Origin: Pyxicephalus adspersus
Lineage: Eukaryota; Chordata; Amphibia; Anura; Pyxicephalidae
DNA: 64,000 bases
Assembly (NCBI RefSeq): GCF_032062135.1
Contig: NC_092859.1
Span: forward strand, 37,896,761 to 37,960,760
Reading direction: 5' to 3'
Below are positions 10,886 to 23,500 of this stretch, one piece after another. A program made the position numbers and the translations under genes. The notes under the pieces are model-generated. The model was not told where the DNA came from. It saw only the letters and a program-made list of their open reading frames with translations, and did not search any database. How positions within the stretch are numbered: the first letter of the stretch is position 1; each line of letters starts with the position of its first letter.

Positions 10886-11875
10886 ATTTATTCCAATTAA
10901 CCTGAATGTGTTTCACCTTATAAAGGATTTATTCATGCTTTAAATGATCACATGTATGCTATAATTCTGTTTTGTTCCAAATCAATTGCTGGCAAGGAAA
11001 CTTTCAAGTGCAGATAATATTCTTCATGTGCTTGCTGCAAAAGCCTTTCAAACTATAACCATTGCCACTCTCTCTTCTTAAATACCACATCCCTCTAGAA
11101 GGGAAGGATACCAAATTCTGAGTATAAGTACGTGCTACACTTTGCATAGCCTTCAAATTGCATCAGAAAATTCACAATGTGAATTTAATCCTTTTTCTCA
11201 TGTAAAATATCATTTATCTATATCTTCTTTGAAGGCAGTCATAAATGTGATATTTAAAAGCTGCCACCAAATCTTGCCTGGTCCGAATGCAAAAACTTTA
11301 TTTAACCATTTGACCTTAACATAAAGAGAAATGCCACACTAGCTGTAAAAGATGACCTGAAGTCACTCTAGTATATGGCCAACCTTTACAACGCAGCAGC
11401 GGTAGGCATTTACATGGATTTATTTTATATTAATACAGTTCCCGCTCACTTCAGCGGTAAATACATTTGTAAGCTATGGCTTGCATCCTCGACGTTTAAT
11501 TAAGAGCACTGAGCCAATCAGGATTTTAATCAAATTATTTCAGTCATTTGCAGAACCTGGGAATCTGAGCATTTAAGTGTAATTATTGAAAATATGAAGA
11601 TGAAATTCATAAAAGACTCATGTGCACATTAATCTTTAAATCTGTTTTTTTATACTATATAATTATATAATAAATTATACCATTTTTATAAATTGTACGC
11701 ATTTTCTAGTTTATTCATGTAGGAATTCTGATATGAACATGACTATGGTAGTTCAGAAGTTCATAGTCCTGTAATTAGCTGCCTAAACCCCCCCCCCCCC
11801 CCCTACAGAAACACTATCTACCCAAATTCCCAACAAGGCAACCACCTAATATATGGGTAAAATGTCCATAGTGGT
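10886..11875. other. No gene recognised
   Basis: AT-rich sequence with a 16-base C run at 11788-11803. No protein family or repeat ends seen. Confidence 0.45.
11788..11803. repeat. Poly-C tract
   Basis: Sixteen C in a row, just upstream of the solo-LTR-like block. Confidence 0.9.
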
Positions 11876-12391
11876 TGTAAGGACCTGGCCCAGCAAAAGT
11901 ACTCTTCACTTATAGCACCTTCACCTCTCGGGAGAGAGGTTGTGTTTCCCAGCACACGTTTGACAGTGCACAGGGGATGGTGTCAGGGGAAGGGCTAGCA
12001 TAGCCAGGAGCCCACAAATAAAGCAGTACCAAGATTCCAACAGAGAGAAGTCCAGAATACAGAGCATAAGGTCATACACAGATAATCTTTCCAACAGACA
12101 AAGTACACACAAGCAGAGTCAGGGTCATAGGCAAAAAGTCAGTCCAGGTGGCAAAAACTCTCAGAGTCAGAAACAGGCAAGGTCAGCAACAGTACATCAG
12201 GCTATAAACTTTCCAGCACAGAATAGTCCAGCCAAATGCTACAACAGGCTCTGAGAGCAGAGAGGCTATAAAGTCCCAGCAGCCAGTTGGAGCATTAATT
12301 GGCTACTGAAATGCCCGGATACCAGGAAAGTACATTTCAGGCTGCGCGGCTAAAGGAAAGCAGAAGATGCTGATATTTACTTGCTGTCACA
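11876..12391 (-). mobile_element. Solo-LTR-like block
   Basis: A 516-bp block that begins TGTAAGGACCTGG and ends CTGTCACA, so it has TG...CA ends on either strand. It is richer in CAGAGTCAGG/CAGGCAAGG-type words than its flanks. Read on the minus strand, it runs from TGTGACAGCAAG through a possible TATA-like TTTATAGCC to GGTCCTTACA, which recalls LTRs of Gypsy-type retrotransposons. I found no convincing 4-6 bp target duplication and no internal coding region. If an LTR, it is a solo copy. Confidence 0.35.
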
Positions 12392-15300
12392 AGTTTTACA
12401 GCTGGGCAGAAAAAATGGGAAGAAATAGTGTGGTGGCGCACAGCACAGGATTGCTGGCCCCATAAGTATCTCCTAACAGTGGTCACTCTAATAACACATA
12501 GCATATTTTCAATAAATAACCATCACAATACCAGAACATCACAACATAACCTCACTCATAACCTTAGAGACAACATTACAGGAACAAAACAATAACAAGA
12601 CCATAGCAATTATTACTAGCAATTTTACTGGAACCTATATGTCCAAGGGTGTACTTCTACAAGACATCAAATACACATCCTTTCTACCATCTGGGGTCTA
12701 TTACCAGCTTCATCTTATCAGGCACATAATACCACCTCAGGAACAATACAAATGGTGCAGCCCCTTCCATGGCAAGAAACCCCTTTGGGTCACCAACTTT
12801 ACTCCACCACACCCTATTATGCACTGACTGACTATACCTACATTACTTCCCTCAAGGATCTTGAGTCTCTCCAGCCAACTTGGTCCCCAAACCTCAAAGA
12901 AAGACCAATATGTACCACTTCCATCCAACACCATAGGAAGACACCCCAAGATTTGTGGAAAAGCTTTCTTCTCTTCCTCTTAAATTCAATCCAATTCCTC
13001 TTCTTTTCTAGACCCCTTTTCTATTCTCTCATACCCTTCTATCCATCCTTCTAACCTGAACTTGACTTGAACCCTCACCTACCATTCCTAACTCTCAACT
13101 CCCTGCTTCCCTGTGTCAGTTTGACTCTAGTACAAACTAGTGATCACACTATCCGACTGTCCTCAATGGTATATACTCCCATGAAGTATATTCAAAGTTG
13201 TCAAGTTAGCAATTAGTGACCACATTCAGTACATTTACAAAAAATGTACAAAATATATATAAAGAAAAACCATAATAGTGTGGATCATTTTAAAATAAAT
13301 AACAATAAATTGTTGGGACAACTCAACTGCATATATAAAAAATACGAATAATAACAATATATATACATAAACCATTATGATACTTTTATCCCCTATGTCA
13401 ATCACAGTCACGTGTTTTACATTGATGATCAAGATGTGGATTCTATGAGTGCTTTTTAACTGTACAGTTAATAAAAATGATCCACAATATTACAATACAT
13501 TGCCGCGTAATGGTCGAATGAATTGAAAGTTTTTTAAGGAACTTTTTCATTTCCTAACAATGCAAATTTGATTTTTTTTTAAAGATCTCAGTTTACCAAC
13601 AACACAGCTGTTTTTTGGGGGGCTTTTTGGCACTTGATAAACACGGTATGCATGCTTGACCTAAAAAACTTTCCGATACTAATAATCTAATTTTTTAATG
13701 AGCTTCCCTACACATTTCCTCACCCAGGTTCAGCTACAAAGTCTAGGCCCTTTCTAGCTTATCAGCACAGCATATTCCCTGACTACATGAAGATGTAATA
13801 TTACACAGATGGTGTCATGCATAGCTTCATTTTTTAGGGAGTCAGGTCTTCTCACCTCTCCTCACATCTGCCCTTCTAATTGGATGTTAGGCTTCCCTGA
13901 ACCATTGAAGTGTTCAATCATGCTGAGAGTTTTGTGAAGTTTTGCTAAACACTTGGCTCCTTCCTAATGACAAAATAGTCAAATAGGCAACACCTAAAGG
14001 AAAAATGATAGTTCACTCAATCAATTTATTGACCTGCATATGAGGAACCCACAGGACTGGGCAGTTAGTCGAGCACAGCAAAAGTTATAGGGCACTCTAG
14101 GTTTAAAACTCAAATAAAGCAAACTTTTTACAATACCACCTACATAAAACATAGAATTGTTGTTTTCACATATCCATCGATATGAGTGTAAACCCCAAAT
14201 CCAAAATCAAGGCCAAACCTATTCCTTCACTAATAGTGAAAGTTTAATGCATTATATCCAATGAGCACATCCACAAAGGGACATATGGAACCCATTTTAT
14301 ATCTCAAGGATTTTACCTCCTTGTCTGTGCAGTGAGAACAGAACCATTAAATGTTAGATTGAAGTGTGCCTGAAAATTCCTAATGGCATGCAGAAATCCA
14401 TCTTCCCCCTGATAATCCGGATGGCAGCTTTCCCTCATTAGGTAAACAGCCTTGTAATATTCATTTCTGTCCCATGCCTGTCAAGCATGTAGAATCTTGA
14501 TGATTGCTTGGACTATTTTGTGTACGGTGCTGCCACTATTTATATCAAACCTACTGACATTTAAGCAGGGCTGCCTGGTGTATTGTTTTACAGGTACATT
14601 AGGATGGTTCTAGTAGATCTACTCAACAGTCCGCAAGGAGTGGTTTGCACACTACTTGATAAGAATGTGGATTGCACTCCACCATTCTGATACCCTCTTG
14701 TGAGAACTGAGTACTTAATATATAGTATTTGAGAATAAGGTTTTAAAGTCACAAGGCAAGACATCTAGCTAATGCCAGTAACTAGATATAGCACTTTTAG
14801 CATGCAGTTGGTAATATCACAGCTTTATAAATCAGCTACAGAGTTTTAAAATTGGTAATGATTGTAAATTAACATTCACACTGTGATCTCTTCATAACTG
14901 ACATAAATTGAAATCTCACTTCTTGGAAACATGGTAAACTACAGGTGTTCAATACATCATTTATGTACAGAACGCCCCAACAAATCTAATTTCCACTGAT
15001 ATGGTTGAAGTTTTTTTTTTTTCAGAAATATACATAGAGCAGGAACTAATATTAAAGACATCCCCAGCATTAGTGACTTAGCCACTTCTTGACCTTTTAT
15101 GGCAAATATTATGCAGATTGTGTTTCTTTATTTTACAACAATGAGATTGTTTGGTCCTAATAAAAGAGTACCCTACCATTTAAGATCAGTTTGAGGAAGG
15201 GATTGGTAAGAACAACTTTGCTTTTTAGGAAAAGAGAAAAGTATGATTCAGCCAAAATTCATTAGTGTATATGTTTCTTGGAGGAGTTTGTTTTCAAAGT

Positions 15301-15788
15301 GGACTTAGGCTCTGGCAACCTTATCCTGCAAAAATCAAAAAAATGGTTGTACATTATATAGTTAGAGAAAAAACATGGAAGAATGGGACACTGTTCCAAT
15401 GATATGTTAAAAGCACATCTTTATTAAACATACATAATAAAAATACAAAACATATTAGAAAAAAATAGATAACCTCCCATAAGGGGCTAAGGGTCCATTT
15501 ATTTAGTGGTGTGAAGAAAGAACACTTTCATTAGGAATCCTGCTGCTCACATTAATTATTGGACAGAACTTTACATTTTTAAACAATTCAGGAATCTGTA
15601 AACACTAGCCATGCTGTAGAACCCTCATATGGTAGTGCTAGAAGGAAATATTGACTTTACTTTTTTTATTTTCCACATGCTCTCCCTCCTAGGTTTATGT
15701 CCAATAATAAAAGTTACTACTCTTCTCCACTTCTCTGGTCTCTCCAACTTCATCATGTACTATACAGAACCAACATCCTAAGGGTATA
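12392..15788. other. No gene recognised
   Basis: AT-rich DNA. A 100-residue plus-strand frame at 12752-13054 and a few shorter ones resemble nothing known and lack neighbouring exons or transposon context. No terminal repeats were found. Confidence 0.45.
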
Positions 15789-15870
15789 GAGCCTGATTTA
15801 TTAAAGTTCCCTAAGGCTGGAGAGGATTCACTAGTAGCCTGGAGCAGATACACTGGAGGATACATTAGTA
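15789..15870. repeat. Half of a GCCTGATT-type MITE
   Basis: AGCCTGATTTATTAAAGTTC and CTAAGGCTGGAGAGGAT resemble the left arm of the complete foldback at 51367-51570 (GGGCTGATTCATTAAAGCTC, AGTCTGGAGAAGAT). The opposite arm is absent here, so this is a truncated copy. Confidence 0.5.
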
Positions 15871-16129
15871 ATTAAAGCCATTAACCAGATCTTTGACATA
15901 ACTGTGAAGCCACACAATATTGTTCCTTTTTCAGATGACATAAAGGTGTGTAATAGGTAAATATTCCTTGTGGTGTGTAACATGCAATGTGATTTGGCAT
16001 TAGCCAACATAGTAAAAACTGCAATTCAGTGTTTGTAAATGCAAATGCATTTAGTGAAAAAGAATTTGGTAAAATACAGAATATTGCAAAATGAACAGAA
16101 ATCTTGGGCCAGGTAATAGGAAAATATAA

Positions 16130-16720
16130 TACATCACCAGAGGGTGCACCAGGAAAAGGAGCTTCTGATTTTACTATATAGATCTTTATATTATACTTCT
16201 TTTTTTAATATAGTTATACTTCTTTTTTGAATATTGTGCCTAGTTCTGAAGACCTCAATTACAAAAAGAGATATTTAATAGACAGAATAAGTTTGGAGAC
16301 TCGCAACAGAAATAGGATGAGGGATATAACATAAATGGAAAGAATGCAACTTTATATTTACAGTCTTGGGAAAAGAAGGCAAAGGGACATGACTACAATC
16401 TTTAAAAACATTAGGGTCTGAATAAGCATCAGTAGGGCAGTATTTTTAATATGAAGATCAAAGAAGACAAGATCTACTACATGGGGACATGACCTCAAAC
16501 AAACAGATGGAAAGCTCCAGGCTAACTTTACAAAGTATTATTTTAATGAAAGAGCATCTGATGCTTTGAACAATTTACCAGTTGAAGTAGTGAGTTGGTC
16601 AATGGTATGTGAATTTAAATATGATTTGATCAAACAAAGGTCTATGTCCAAACAAACAAAAAGGTAAAACAATAAAAACAGGGACAGACTCAATGGACAA
16701 TAGTATGTTTCTGGGTTTCT
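16130..16720 (+). pseudogene. Decayed CR1/L2-type LINE ORF2 C-terminal piece
   Basis: Translated fragments in shifting frames recall the part of non-LTR retrotransposon ORF2 after the reverse transcriptase. FEYCA-like residues near 16228 match the usual LEYCVQFW. Then come a WEKKAKGHD segment near 16370 (usual form EKRRLRGD) and a FEQFTS-type remnant near 16570 where intact copies read WNALPVEV. The last part, GGGACAGACTCAATGGAC (16681-16698), is a familiar 3' segment of an abundant frog LINE. Many stops and shifts show an old copy. Boundaries are approximate. Confidence 0.5.
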
Positions 16721-17550
16721 AATAAATAATCCGCTTTGTATATTTTGGCTTCTAGCTGCTTAGTTGGATCTATTAAATTGACTTGATCATTGCAGTACAT
16801 AAAAAAAACGTCTACATGCGGTACATCTGCACACTTAAAATAAGCACCCAATCAGCAAAACAAACATATGTACATCAGAAAGCTGCTTTATGCGTCCCCA
16901 AATCATGTCTTTTCTAATAGAATTTCCTGAGATCTCAGAAATAGGTCAATCCAAGTTTAGTGCAGAGCGGTGTCAGTGAGATGTGAGATTGCAATGGACT
17001 GTGAAAAAGTAGCAAAATTAATCATGTGTAAACCAGATAAACACAATTTACACCAGATTTACAAATGAAAAAGGGAACATTACCTAGTGCAAATGATGTA
17101 TTGTTATAAGTAAACTTGTATTAAAGAAAAACATTTCTTTCAGCTTATAGGTAATTACAGTTCAAATCTGAACTCCATCTATACCTTGCACAATCATGCA
17201 GACTCCACCTCTGTACTGAAATTGCTTCTTCTAATTTCATTGCATATTAAGTTTCTCACAGTGTGCATTAGATGCGGCACCAAGTCAGATAGAGCCCTCC
17301 TATATTCTAGGCTGGAGAACATCTAGAATCACCCAACCCTTTCCTTCCTAGCCTTACTTTCATTGGTCTGCTTCCTTCCTTAATTAAATTTAAGGAATCC
17401 GTCCTGGCGGATCCACGAACGATGAGCGATCCTAATGCAGGGGAAGGGGGAGAGCGCGCAGCAGGGTGCCACTCTGTTGCTCTCCCCCTCCCCTCTCCAT
17501 AGAGCAGAACGGTGCTATATGTACAGCACTTGTTCATGCATCTTGGGGTT
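16721..17550. other. No gene recognised
   Basis: AT-rich sequence followed by a GC-richer patch from about 17400 that leads into the hairpin at 17551-17594. The patch may be part of the same MITE; its outer end could not be fixed. Confidence 0.4.
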
Positions 17551-17594
17551 CTTATCGTTGGAAAGGATCGTGAAAAATCCTTTCCAACGACAAG
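17551..17594. repeat. Perfect-arm hairpin inside a probable MITE
   Basis: TCGTTGGAAAGGAT (17555-17568) and ATCCTTTCCAACGA (17577-17590) are exact inverse copies around an 8-base loop. One mismatch lies in the extension to 17551 and 17594. Downstream ATTGCACGTGTGTATGCGGC belongs to the same familiar frog repeat type. Confidence 0.6.
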
Positions 17595-19499
17595 AATTGC
17601 ACGTGTGTATGCGGCTTAACATCTGAGATCAGATATCAGTTGCCTCCCAACTTTCTAAAGTAGGCTGCAAAAAAAAATGTATATACTTTGTACAGAAAAT
17701 ATATATAATAATGATTTGTTTCATTTTTGCAGTCTTTTGTTACATTTGAGTTGTTGTTCTTTTTGTTTTCCTCTGTAACATGTATATAATGCATGTTATA
17801 CTTGTAATAATGAACTGCAGTTACAGTTACCAATCCTCCTATTTAAAAACTGAATTAAAAACTTATATAATAACTTTTTTCTTCAATTTACCCTATGCTT
17901 CTCTACTGACAAATCTGCAGCTGTTTAACCACCTCTGTCTCATTTTCTTTGACGGGCCCCAGGTGCCCAGGCTGACTCTCCATATGTGCTTTAACCAAGG
18001 AAGTCTGCAAGCAAAACACCTATGCCTATAGGCTAACATCCACCATTATTTTGATATTTACATAACTCCTTTCAGTAATTAGCTCACTGCTTGCATCAGG
18101 GCTTAGTACTCTTGAAAGGTTATTTCCAGCTTTTACATAGCACCCTACTGCCCACATAGTCATACTTTGTCTACATTGTATAGAGGAGCACCAAGATATT
18201 GTATCATTGTGTAGAGAAGTACAAAGACAATGATGAAGTCACTGCATTGAAAAAAAGGTCACAAAAACAGGGAAAATAAATGTACAGTTTTACTAGCGTG
18301 TTGATGAAGGGGGGAATAGAAAAGAGAAAAATAGTAAAGTAAATAGTAAGTAAATTAAACTATATCTTTATTGAACAAGTTCCATTTTTAAGGAGAAGAC
18401 CACATACTCTTAAGCAGCCTTTTTCAGCATTTTTACCACTCAGGAATACTTAAAATTGTTTTCATATCTCATACCTACTAAAATCAATGTATTTAGTGTA
18501 AAAAAAAAGCTGCGGCCAGTGAAAAAAAAATCCCTCTACAGTTGTGGCTAAAATACCACCCTTAAATTTAACTTAAATAAGAATAATGTAATGAGGCTGG
18601 CACAAAGCTTTGGCCCCAGATCTATGTCGGCATCCTCAAATATGGGGTCAAGTACAGTTCATGGAACCATGGAGGAACCATGAGATTCTGTTGAAACGTG
18701 GATGACAATAGCTTCTCTAGGAAAGAATCTAATTAAAATAAATATGTAATAATGAATATTCTTGTCTTACTATTTTCTTACAAGTGCTGAAGAAAAAAAG
18801 ATGCTTTAGCAGAAGATATAAATATATATACCTCTCTTGCCTTGTGCAGAACTAAACATTACTGCGTTTAAAATATAACACTGTCTAAAAAATCTTCATC
18901 CTGGTCCCCTGGAGTACTCTGGTCTCGCTCAGGCTGATGTGTCCCAACAGGTCACAGGAGTGATATGGGTTGTCAGTGGATCGAACCACTGAGTGCAGCT
19001 TTTATCTAATGGACATGTTCAGACTTTTCAAGATCATTTGTGTCTGCTAAGGGCAGGGGGATTGAGCAGAATCTGAGCTGTCAAGGACGGTTGACCATGC
19101 ATTCTCAGGTGATGTAACCTTATAAGTATGAAACATAATGCTGGGATGCCCAGAAAACCATAGAGGCAATTTATGTGACAAACCTATATAGGCAATTGGT
19201 GCACCGCTGTCACATTCCTACTTTTGGACCATAAAAAAGAATACTCAAAAATGATTGCTTAAACTGGCATTTTATTTTTACAACAACTTTTCTTTTACAT
19301 TGATAATTTAGAATACCAAATGAAATAATTTTAAGGCTGAATATATGGTTAATGAACAATAAAACTTGTAAAAAGTTAATACATAGGGAGATGTATATAG
19401 CCATAAAAAATAGTGACAGCTGAATAGTAAAGAGGGACATAAGAATTTAAAGTCTCTTTAAATCCAGAACAGTTGGAAGGAATGTTGTACTCCATGTCC
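17595..19499. other. No gene recognised
   Basis: AT-rich, with short frames only. I see no transposon ends or protein motifs. Confidence 0.45.
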
Positions 19500-19765
19500 A
19501 GAACCTTTTTTATTTATGCTTATTCATGGTATTATTGGTCTTTAGAGGCACTCACAATCTAATACTCCTACCATAGTGAGTTGTCATTAACATAGTCTAA
19601 GGTCAATTTATAGGTAAGTCAAGTAATCTATCAGTATGTTTTTTAGAGGGAATCCACATGAACACTTGAAGAACATACAAACACTGTGCTAAAAGCAAAA
19701 ACATGAAACCTTGGACCCTAGTGCATCAAGGCCAGAGTGCTATCCACTGAGCTCTTATGCCATCT
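19500..19765 (-). mobile_element. tRNA-derived SINE, copy 2
   Basis: On the minus strand the block begins with a tRNA-like head near 19765: GAGCTCAGTGGATAGCACTC, with an A-box-like GCTCAGTGG. A decayed B-box region, the core (GTATGTTCT..., TCCCTCTAAAAAACATAC) and the AGTATTAGATTGTGAGTGCC segment follow. Order and wording agree with copy 1 at 4195-4425. The 3' tail shared with L2-type LINEs in intact copies is not visible here. Non-coding; RNA polymerase III promoter probably dead. Confidence 0.65.
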
Positions 19766-21462
19766 GCTTCAGCTTCTTTCATTATAATAACAGGAACAAA
19801 TTAACTTTATATTAAAAACAATGCATCCCATTAGCTTTCTTGTATGTATTGTGTCAGTATCAGCATTTTATATATACAGTTGACTATAACATGAATTCAG
19901 GAATTTAACCATTCATGCAATCTAGGCAAACTATACAAATCCAATATATGGAAGTTAATGTAAGTAAAGGAACCGTAGGAACGGAATAAGGTAAAATCCT
20001 GTGTGTAGTTATGGACTGGATGAGACTTACAGGCTTCTAGTTTATCTATTCTCATCAACTGTCTATTTAATAAACAGTTCTATGTACAGCTGGTGTAATC
20101 CCATCAATACAACTAACCAAGCCCAGAGAATGACACATAAATGAAACAAATTCATTGCTTATTTCAATGGATTGCAAAATGAGTAGTGAAGCTACAGTTT
20201 TTATTTTTGTCATTTGTCAGATAAGTATAATACTAATAGACTTAGTAGAACACAATAGGCTGAATTCTGTAAACTGTATTTTCTGTTAAATTTAATCACA
20301 GTACATCACAATTAATCATCATTTTCACATCAAAATCTTTATTTACCAACATGAATAATGTAAAGGTGTGCATCTGGTATTTTTGCACAATAAAGTTTTT
20401 TGGATAGAGTCGGGAAGGGTTACATCCTCGTTGAGGATATTATTGCAGGTGCTATAAAATCTTGCCGCAGGCCCCTGCCTACGTATATTGCCCACTTTCA
20501 TACCGTATAAGAAAACCTTTAAACTTTATGTATTGCAGGAATTGTAATTATATAGGCTATATAGCATAGCCCTATTATAGGGTCATCAGGTTCCATGAAG
20601 ATTGCCAAACTGACCTTAATGTGTGCCTCCTCCAAATTCCTTTATTATAGTAGCAATGCTGTACCACCACTATCAAATTAAGGGCAGCATTATCATCCTT
20701 TCATGCACATTGAGGAATTTGGGGGTCTAGCTCCTCAATCAGTGGCTGGCCAAGCCTAGCCCCACCTAGGTTTATGCAGTTTTTACAGCTTTTAGTAAGA
20801 TTTTAACTGATATGCAAATAGCTTATAATTATTCCTTAAATTCTGTTCCCTCAAATAGCTATTTGAAAAAAATACCTTCAAACCTGCTACCGTGGGAAAA
20901 CTAACCTCAGCTTTTAGATCAGAACTTTGTGCTAAACTACACTTGTTAGGTGAAAGCTCATTACAGCTTAGAAAACACAAATTGTTTTACTCAAAAGCAA
21001 TAGATTTGTAAATAAAGTTTTTTTTTTAAAAAACAAAATGTTTAATCAAACATGTTTAAATGCATATTTTTTTAGACAGATTACATTTTTTTATATATGT
21101 GTGAAGATAAAGCATATGATTAATGTTCAAGATAGAAAGTTACTCATATAAGTACCATTTTCTAGCCAATGAATAAGAGAATTCACAGGTTCCACAAAGC
21201 TCTGCCTATCACTACAAATGGCTGTCCCAAAACACATGCAAAAGAATAATCCACTGTCATTATTATCAAGAAACTGGTTCTATAGCGATGATGTACAGCC
21301 AATGCTAACATTAAAGCTTGCAAACAAGAAGTGGTGATCGGAAGCACTGAGATAAAAATAAACTGAAAAACAGTATTTTATCAAAAACAAAATAGTTAGG
21401 GTTTGCATTTACTTTTGAAGTTTTTTTTTTAAATATAATACCCATAAATAACCAAATTTGCT
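19766..21462. other. No gene recognised
   Basis: AT-rich with only small frames. It ends at the TTAA that starts the piggyBac element. Confidence 0.45.
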
Positions 21463-21807
21463 TTAACCCCCTAGCGTTCTAATTCTGTCAGTTTTTTTGA
21501 TGCAAAACGTGATCCTATTTTTTTTTTGCATAGAAATTTTTGTTTATATTGTGGGCCTGTAATTCTTAGGATTAACTCCCAGGTATAATAATTATATTTA
21601 TTTATTTTATTATAATCATAAATTATAATATAATACATAATTATAAATCATAATTATAAAAATTAATAAAATAATAGACCACAACAATGTAATTTATAAA
21701 AATAAAATATTTTATGAAAAATTTCTCACTGAACAAGGGTGCAATAATATTGATAAATAATACAATAAATTAAATGCAGATTTTAGAAAAAAAAAATATT
21801 TACATTT

Positions 21808-23500
21808 TTAGTAGACATCCCGGGTGTGGTAGATTTTGAAGCAGGGTGCTGCACAAAGCCCAACATCACAGTCAGGACAGTAGAACCTGGTTTCTTGCTT
21901 CCTCTGTCATTGGTCTTTGAGCAGCAAACCACGCACATCTCTGTAGGTGCTACCCTTTTCTGGGTTGGTGGGATGTATTCAGTGAAGTGGTGACCAGTCA
22001 GGCGTTCTGGGTTGACAACGGTGGAAGCGCGACGTCCAGGTCTATTCAAAGCCACTGATGATGTTTGGTGGTTCTTGACTATGGTTTCGGAAACTTGCAA
22101 AATGAAGTCTGAAAGATTCACAGGCCTCTGAAAAGTTTTTTTTGTACAGAATGTAGGCATTCCATAGGCACTGCTCAACTAGATGCCTGAAAATCTTCTT
22201 GTAGTACTTCCTTTGCTATTTCCTCATCACTGGGTAGAATGTCATGGCTTGGTCAGCTCTGTCCACACCTCCCATGGTGTTGTTGTAGTCAATCACCACC
22301 AGTGGCTTCATCACTTCTTTCCTACGATTTGTGTGTACCAGAACGGTGGAGGCATCATGGGCAGTACTTATCAGGCACACATCTTTATTGTCACGCCATT
22401 TAGGGCCATCATCTTTCCTTTCTGCCAGGCAACAATTTCTCCTGTCTTCAGCTTCCTTTTTGCAAACAGTGATATCAGGTTGCGCCGGTTAGCCCTAACG
22501 GTTCCATAGACATCTGTTCTGTGTTGCAGAAGGAACTCATAAAGCTCAGGAGAGGTGTAGAAGTTGTCAATTGTGACACATTAGCCCTGACCTAGCAATG
22601 GCTCAATGAGGGATAGCACTGAAGATGTTGCCAATCCATAATGGCTGTATCTGGGGTTGAACCGTGTCCCTTTTCCAGTGTACAGTACCGTATTCCAGAT
22701 GTAGCCAGATGAGGATTCGCACAGCATATAGGTCTTCACGCCAAATCGTGCCCTCTTTGACGCAATGTACTGCACCCAGCTGAGCCTCCCCTTGTAAGCC
22801 ATTAGACTTTTGTCAATGCTGACATCTCTTTCTGGCACATTGGTTTGCTGGAAATTTTGTAGAATCATCTGAGACACTTCCCAAATTTTCTTCAGTTTTG
22901 GTGCAGGATGGGTAGTCTTATCAAATTCTTCATTGTTTGTGAATTGCAGATACTTCATTATGAGGGAAAAGCTGTATTCTGGCATGACTGTGCCAAAGAA
23001 TGGAGTGGCAATCATTTTATTCTTGGACCAGTACAACTTTTGCATGGGTTTTCCCAGAACTCCCTGCAGGATCACCAAGCCCAAAAACAGCCAAATGTCA
23101 TCCTTGGTCACAGGTTCCCACTTTCTGCTTCTTGCAAACCTCAGGTGTGGAGCACCTTGTTGTTGTCCAGCAAAAAATTTCAAAAAGTTAGCACAGAGCA
23201 GCACACGTTGGCATATTTTTTTAAAAAAAGTTAGCAAACACAAAGCAGCATACATATTTGCATAAAAAAATTAGCAAAAAATTTCAAAAAGTTAGCAAAC
23301 ACAAGAGTGGCTTACCTGTTTGTCTCCGCAACAATTTTTTCGATAACTTCATCGGTCAAAAACAACTTCAGGTATGCCAGAGGGTCATTGCATTCAGCCT
23401 CAATTTTCATCCCAGGTGCGGCGGTGAATGGAAATCTTGGCGGTGCTGCCTGGTCCGCATCAAGGTGAATGGAGCACCATGTGCACACAGCACTGACCAT
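21808..23500 (-). pseudogene. piggyBac transposase (PGBD4-like), broken
   Basis: The transposase of piggyBac elements cuts and pastes at TTAA with a DDD RNase-H-like core. Read from 23500 downwards: an N-terminal DADQAAPPRFPFTAAPGMKI, the KWEPVTKDDIWLFLGLVILQ motif (about 23110), the first catalytic Asp in DVSIDKSLMAYKG (about 22820), the second in VTIDNFYTSPELY (about 22570) and the third in NTMGGVDRADQA (about 22260). The C-terminal Cys-rich finger (YCPDCDVGLCAAPCFKIYHT) lies at 21815-21875, before a TAA at 21808. Lesions: a TAA just before the second Asp, a frameshift near 22400, a shift between the two halves of the Cys finger, and a repeat expansion at 23170-23320. All three Asp codons survive but no intact protein is possible. 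Confidence 0.85.
23170..23320 (-). repeat. Tandem expansion inside the transposase gene
   Basis: Three imperfect copies of a roughly 45-55 base unit with AAATTTCAAAAAGTTAGCA and TTAGCAAACACAAAGCAGCA. They sit where related transposases have a single short TNRYANxFL-like segment. The expansion separates AETNR (about 23320) from FAGQQQGAPHLRFARSRKW (about 23160). Confidence 0.65.

Noticed and set aside
22183..22509. 108-residue plus-strand frame
   Set aside because: It is the antisense of the piggyBac transposase segment with the second and third catalytic aspartates.
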